This document shows, piece after piece, positions 62,091 through 64,000 of a stretch of 64,000 bases of DNA. Position numbers and translations under genes: made by a program. Origin of the DNA: DASPOJ01 sp049790315 (GTDB taxonomy: Bacteria > Acidobacteriota > Terriglobia > Acidiferrales > UBA7541). The notes below the pieces were generated by a model. The model saw only the letters and a program-made list of their open reading frames with translations, was not told the DNA's origin and did no database searches. How positions within the stretch are numbered: the first letter of the stretch is position 1; every line of letters starts with the position of its first letter. The stretch lies in contig JBAQYV010000200.1 in NCBI GenBank assembly GCA_049790315.1, positions 41,108 to 105,107 on the forward strand, in the 5' to 3' direction.

Positions 62091-64000
62091 TCACAGCGCC
62101 AAGCGCCGCAGCCGCAAAGCATTCATAATTACAGAGATTGAGCTCATGCTCATCGCCGCGCTCGCAATCATCGGACTCAGCAGCAATCCAAAAACGGGAT
62201 ACAGCACCCCCGCCGCCAGCGGCACTCCCAACAAGTTGTAGCCGAACGCAAAAAATAAATTCTGCCGAATATTTCGCATCGTGCCCGCCGCCAGCCGCCG
62301 CGCGCGCAATATCCCTTCAAGGTCCCCGCGCACCAGCGTGATCCCCGCCGCCTCGATCGCCACATCCGCGCCCGTGCCCATCGCAATTCCCACGCGCGCC
62401 GCCGCAAGCGCTGGCGCATCGTTGATCCCATCGCCCGCCACCGCCACGCGCCGCCCTTCGCTCTCAAGCCGCCGAACCGTCTCCGCCTTTTGAGCCGGCA
62501 AAACCTCCGCAACAATCTCGTCAATCCCCACTTGCCGCGCCACGGCATCGGCCGTGAGCCGGTTATCGCCGGTCACCATCACGATCCGCAGCCCCTGCTC
62601 CCGCAATTTGCGCACAGTGTCTTTAGCCGGCGCCTTGATCGGATCCGCGACTGCGATCAAGCCGCAAAGTCGCTCATCGATCGCCAGAAAAACCACAGTC
62701 GCACCCGCATGCGCGAATTCTTCCGTCGTTCTTTTCAGCCGATCGAGCGCAACGCCCATTTCTCGCATCAGCAGGGCATTCCCAAGCGCCACGGCCCGGC
62801 CATCGATGCGCCCCACAATTCCTTTCCCGCTGATCGCGTGAAATTCAGAAATCGCGCTCAGCGAGATTTGTTTCGCCCGTGCCGCCCCCAATATCGCCGC
62901 AGCCAGCGGATGTTCGCTGGCGCGCTCCAAACTCGCCGCGAATCCCAGCACGGTCGTTTCATCCGTTTCATCGAGCGCCACAACACCCGCCACGCGCGGC
63001 TTGCCCTCCGTCAGCGTCCCCGTCTTGTCGATCACCAGCGTGTCCACTTTCTCCAGCGCCTCCAGTGCCTCCGCGTCGCGAATCAGCACACCAGCGAGCG
63101 CCCCGCGTCCCACTCCCACCCGAATCGAAATCGGCGTCGCCAGTCCCAACGCGCACGGACACGCAATGATCAGCACCGCTACCGCGTTCACCAATCCATA
63201 CCCGAGTCGCGGCGTCGGTCCCACCACAGCCCACACGGCAAACGTAATCGCCGCCGCGGCCATCACTCCCGGCACAAACCATGCCGACACCGCGTCCGCC
63301 AGCCGCTCGATCGGAGCGCGGCTGCGCTGCGCCTCGCTGACCATCTTCACAATTTGCGCCAGCAGCGTTTCGCTTCCCACGCGCTCGGCGCGCATCACGA
63401 ATCCGCCCGAACCGTTCAGCGTACCGCCCGTAACACGCGCGCCCGAAATCTTCTCCACCGGCAGCGGCTCGCCCGTCACCATCGATTCGTCCACGCTGCT
63501 CGCGCCTTCCATCACCACGCCGTCCACCGGCACGCGCTCGCCCGGCCGCACGCGCAACAGATCGCCGCGTTCAATCAGCGCCAGTGGCACATCTTCGTCC
63601 TCGTCGCCCGAGCCGCCGCACGCGTTCACCGCCGCTGTTTCGTTTTCATCGCGCGTGTCAGCCGTGCCCTTGTCTTCGTAGGGGCGGAGCTTGTCTCCGC
63701 CCGGTGTCCGCTCGTCCCCCGCATCGTCCGAGCCGGTGTCATGCCCCACGCGCCTCGCCGTCTTCGGCGAAAGCCCCAACAAACTCCGCAACGCATCAGA
63801 AGTCCGGCGCCTTGCCCGCAACTCCAAAACTTGTCCCAGCAGCACCAGCGTCGTAATCACCGCCGCAGCCTCGAAATACAATGCGACGTCGCCGTCCGCG
63901 CCGCGAAATCCCGCCGGAAAAATTCCAGGCCATATCAGCGCCACTACGCTGTACAGATAAGCCGTGCCCGTGCCCACTGCAATCAGCGTGAACATGTTCA
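62091..64000 (-). CDS. copA: Copper-translocating P1B-type ATPase (partial, N-terminus beyond right edge)
   Basis: This fragment of at least 635 residues lacks the N-terminal metal-binding and first membrane segments. It retains the actuator domain (VDESMVTGEPLPVEK), the CPC ion-binding motif in IACPCALGLATP, the phosphorylation site DKTGTLTEG, the SEHPLA nucleotide motif and MVTGDN...GDGINDAPAL. Two final membrane helices end in SVIMNALRLRRL. The CPC and NALRLR motifs fit copper(I) or silver exporters. An unusual acidic insertion of about 50 residues precedes the actuator domain and partly derives from a palindromic repeat. Confidence 0.94.
   Translation of the reverse strand, partial: NMFTLIAVGTGTAYLYSVVALIWPGIFPAGFRGADGDVALYFEAAAVITTLVLLGQVLELRARRRTSDALRSLLGLSPKTARRVGHDTGSDDAGDERTPGGDKLRPYEDKGTADTRDENETAAVNACGGSGDEDEDVPLALIERGDLLRVRPGERVPVDGVVMEGASSVDESMVTGEPLPVEKISGARVTGGTLNGSGGFVMRAERVGSETLLAQIVKMVSEAQRSRAPIERLADAVSAWFVPGVMAAAAITFAVWAVVGPTPRLGYGLVNAVAVLIIACPCALGLATPISIRVGVGRGALAGVLIRDAEALEALEKVDTLVIDKTGTLTEGKPRVAGVVALDETDETTVLGFAASLERASEHPLAAAILGAARAKQISLSAISEFHAISGKGIVGRIDGRAVALGNALLMREMGVALDRLKRTTEEFAHAGATVVFLAIDERLCGLIAVADPIKAPAKDTVRKLREQGLRIVMVTGDNRLTADAVARQVGIDEIVAEVLPAQKAETVRRLESEGRRVAVAGDGINDAPALAAARVGIAMGTGADVAIEAAGITLVRGDLEGILRARRLAAGTMRNIRQNLFFAFGYNLLGVPLAAGVLYPVFGLLLSPMIASAAMSMSSISVIMNALRLRRLAL
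63675..63710. repeat. Palindromic repeat inserted inside the P-type ATPase gene
   Basis: TTCGTAGGGGCGGAGCTTGT followed by CTCCGCCCGGTGTCC is a hairpin-forming sequence (GGGCGGAG/CTCCGCCC). It is of the type widely dispersed between genes in acidobacterial and other soil genomes. Here it is in frame and translated as the GGDKLRPYEDKG segment. Confidence 0.6.

Overview
The window is a dense, roughly 60% GC chromosomal segment that most resembles an Acidobacteriota (Terriglobia-like) genome. This is an inference. It rests on an eukaryotic-like Ser/Thr kinase fused to a PD40/TolB-type beta-propeller, very many PAS/REC/GGDEF signalling proteins, palindromic intergenic repeat families of the kind familiar from acidobacterial genomes, and a tmRNA with an ANTELALAA tag. 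There is no rRNA, phage, CRISPR array or insertion sequence. The only RNA genes found are tRNA-Pro(UGG) and ssrA.

Layout. (1) 1-5347, minus strand: a respiratory cluster coxB-coxA-coxC, a membrane protein, a di-haem cytochrome c and a Rieske protein cut by the left edge. (2) 5725-5801: tRNA-Pro. (3) 6101-12951: a signalling cassette with a CHASE3/multi-PAS histidine kinase carrying four near-identical 384-bp PAS repeats, three tandem Rcp1-like single-domain response regulators and a REC-PAS-GGDEF-EAL protein. (4) 12952-13844: a repeat-bearing, partly AT-rich intergenic region. (5) 13845-15991: a Tat-exported Gfo/Idh/MocA oxidoreductase and a secreted START-like protein. (6) 16234-23454: a D-glucarate catabolic locus (ketoglutarate-semialdehyde dehydrogenase, glucarate dehydratase, dehydro-deoxyglucarate dehydratase, MFS permease) with a two-domain SagB-like flavoenzyme inside it. 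(7) 23494-27385: an overlapping housekeeping run amidase-GerMN-rph-rdgB-nth. (8) 27386-34044: repeat arrays, a TonB-C protein, an SDR, an SDR remnant, a UBP zinc finger and a cNMP-Grx-TrxR-like flavoprotein. (9) 34045-36401: egtB-egtD for ergothioneine. (10) 36425-41340: a lone receiver, a zinc-ribbon protein, a hybrid kinase and a REC-GGDEF cyclase. (11) 41472-45193: two small or secreted proteins and the kinase-propeller. (12) 45278-48335: a cNMP-sensing histidine kinase paired with a response regulator whose output is a TrxR-like flavoprotein. (13) 48773-55214: a TetR-controlled RND efflux operon. (14) 55470-64000: ssrA, a small membrane protein, an acidic protein coupled to a lytic transglycosylase and an aminotransferase, a hypothetical protein and a copper P-type ATPase cut by the right edge.

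The most unusual content is a pair of paralogous flavoproteins (32124-33845 and 45278-46936). Each has a cysteine-free glutaredoxin-like domain and a thioredoxin-reductase-like module in which the CxxC has been lost (GATH or GAAL in its place). One is fused to a cyclic-nucleotide-binding domain. The other is fused to a receiver domain and sits 1 nt behind a cNMP-domain histidine kinase. This looks like a two-component redox-enzyme output that is not a transcription factor. The other standout is the repeat-built kinase and response-regulator cassette at 6-13 kb.
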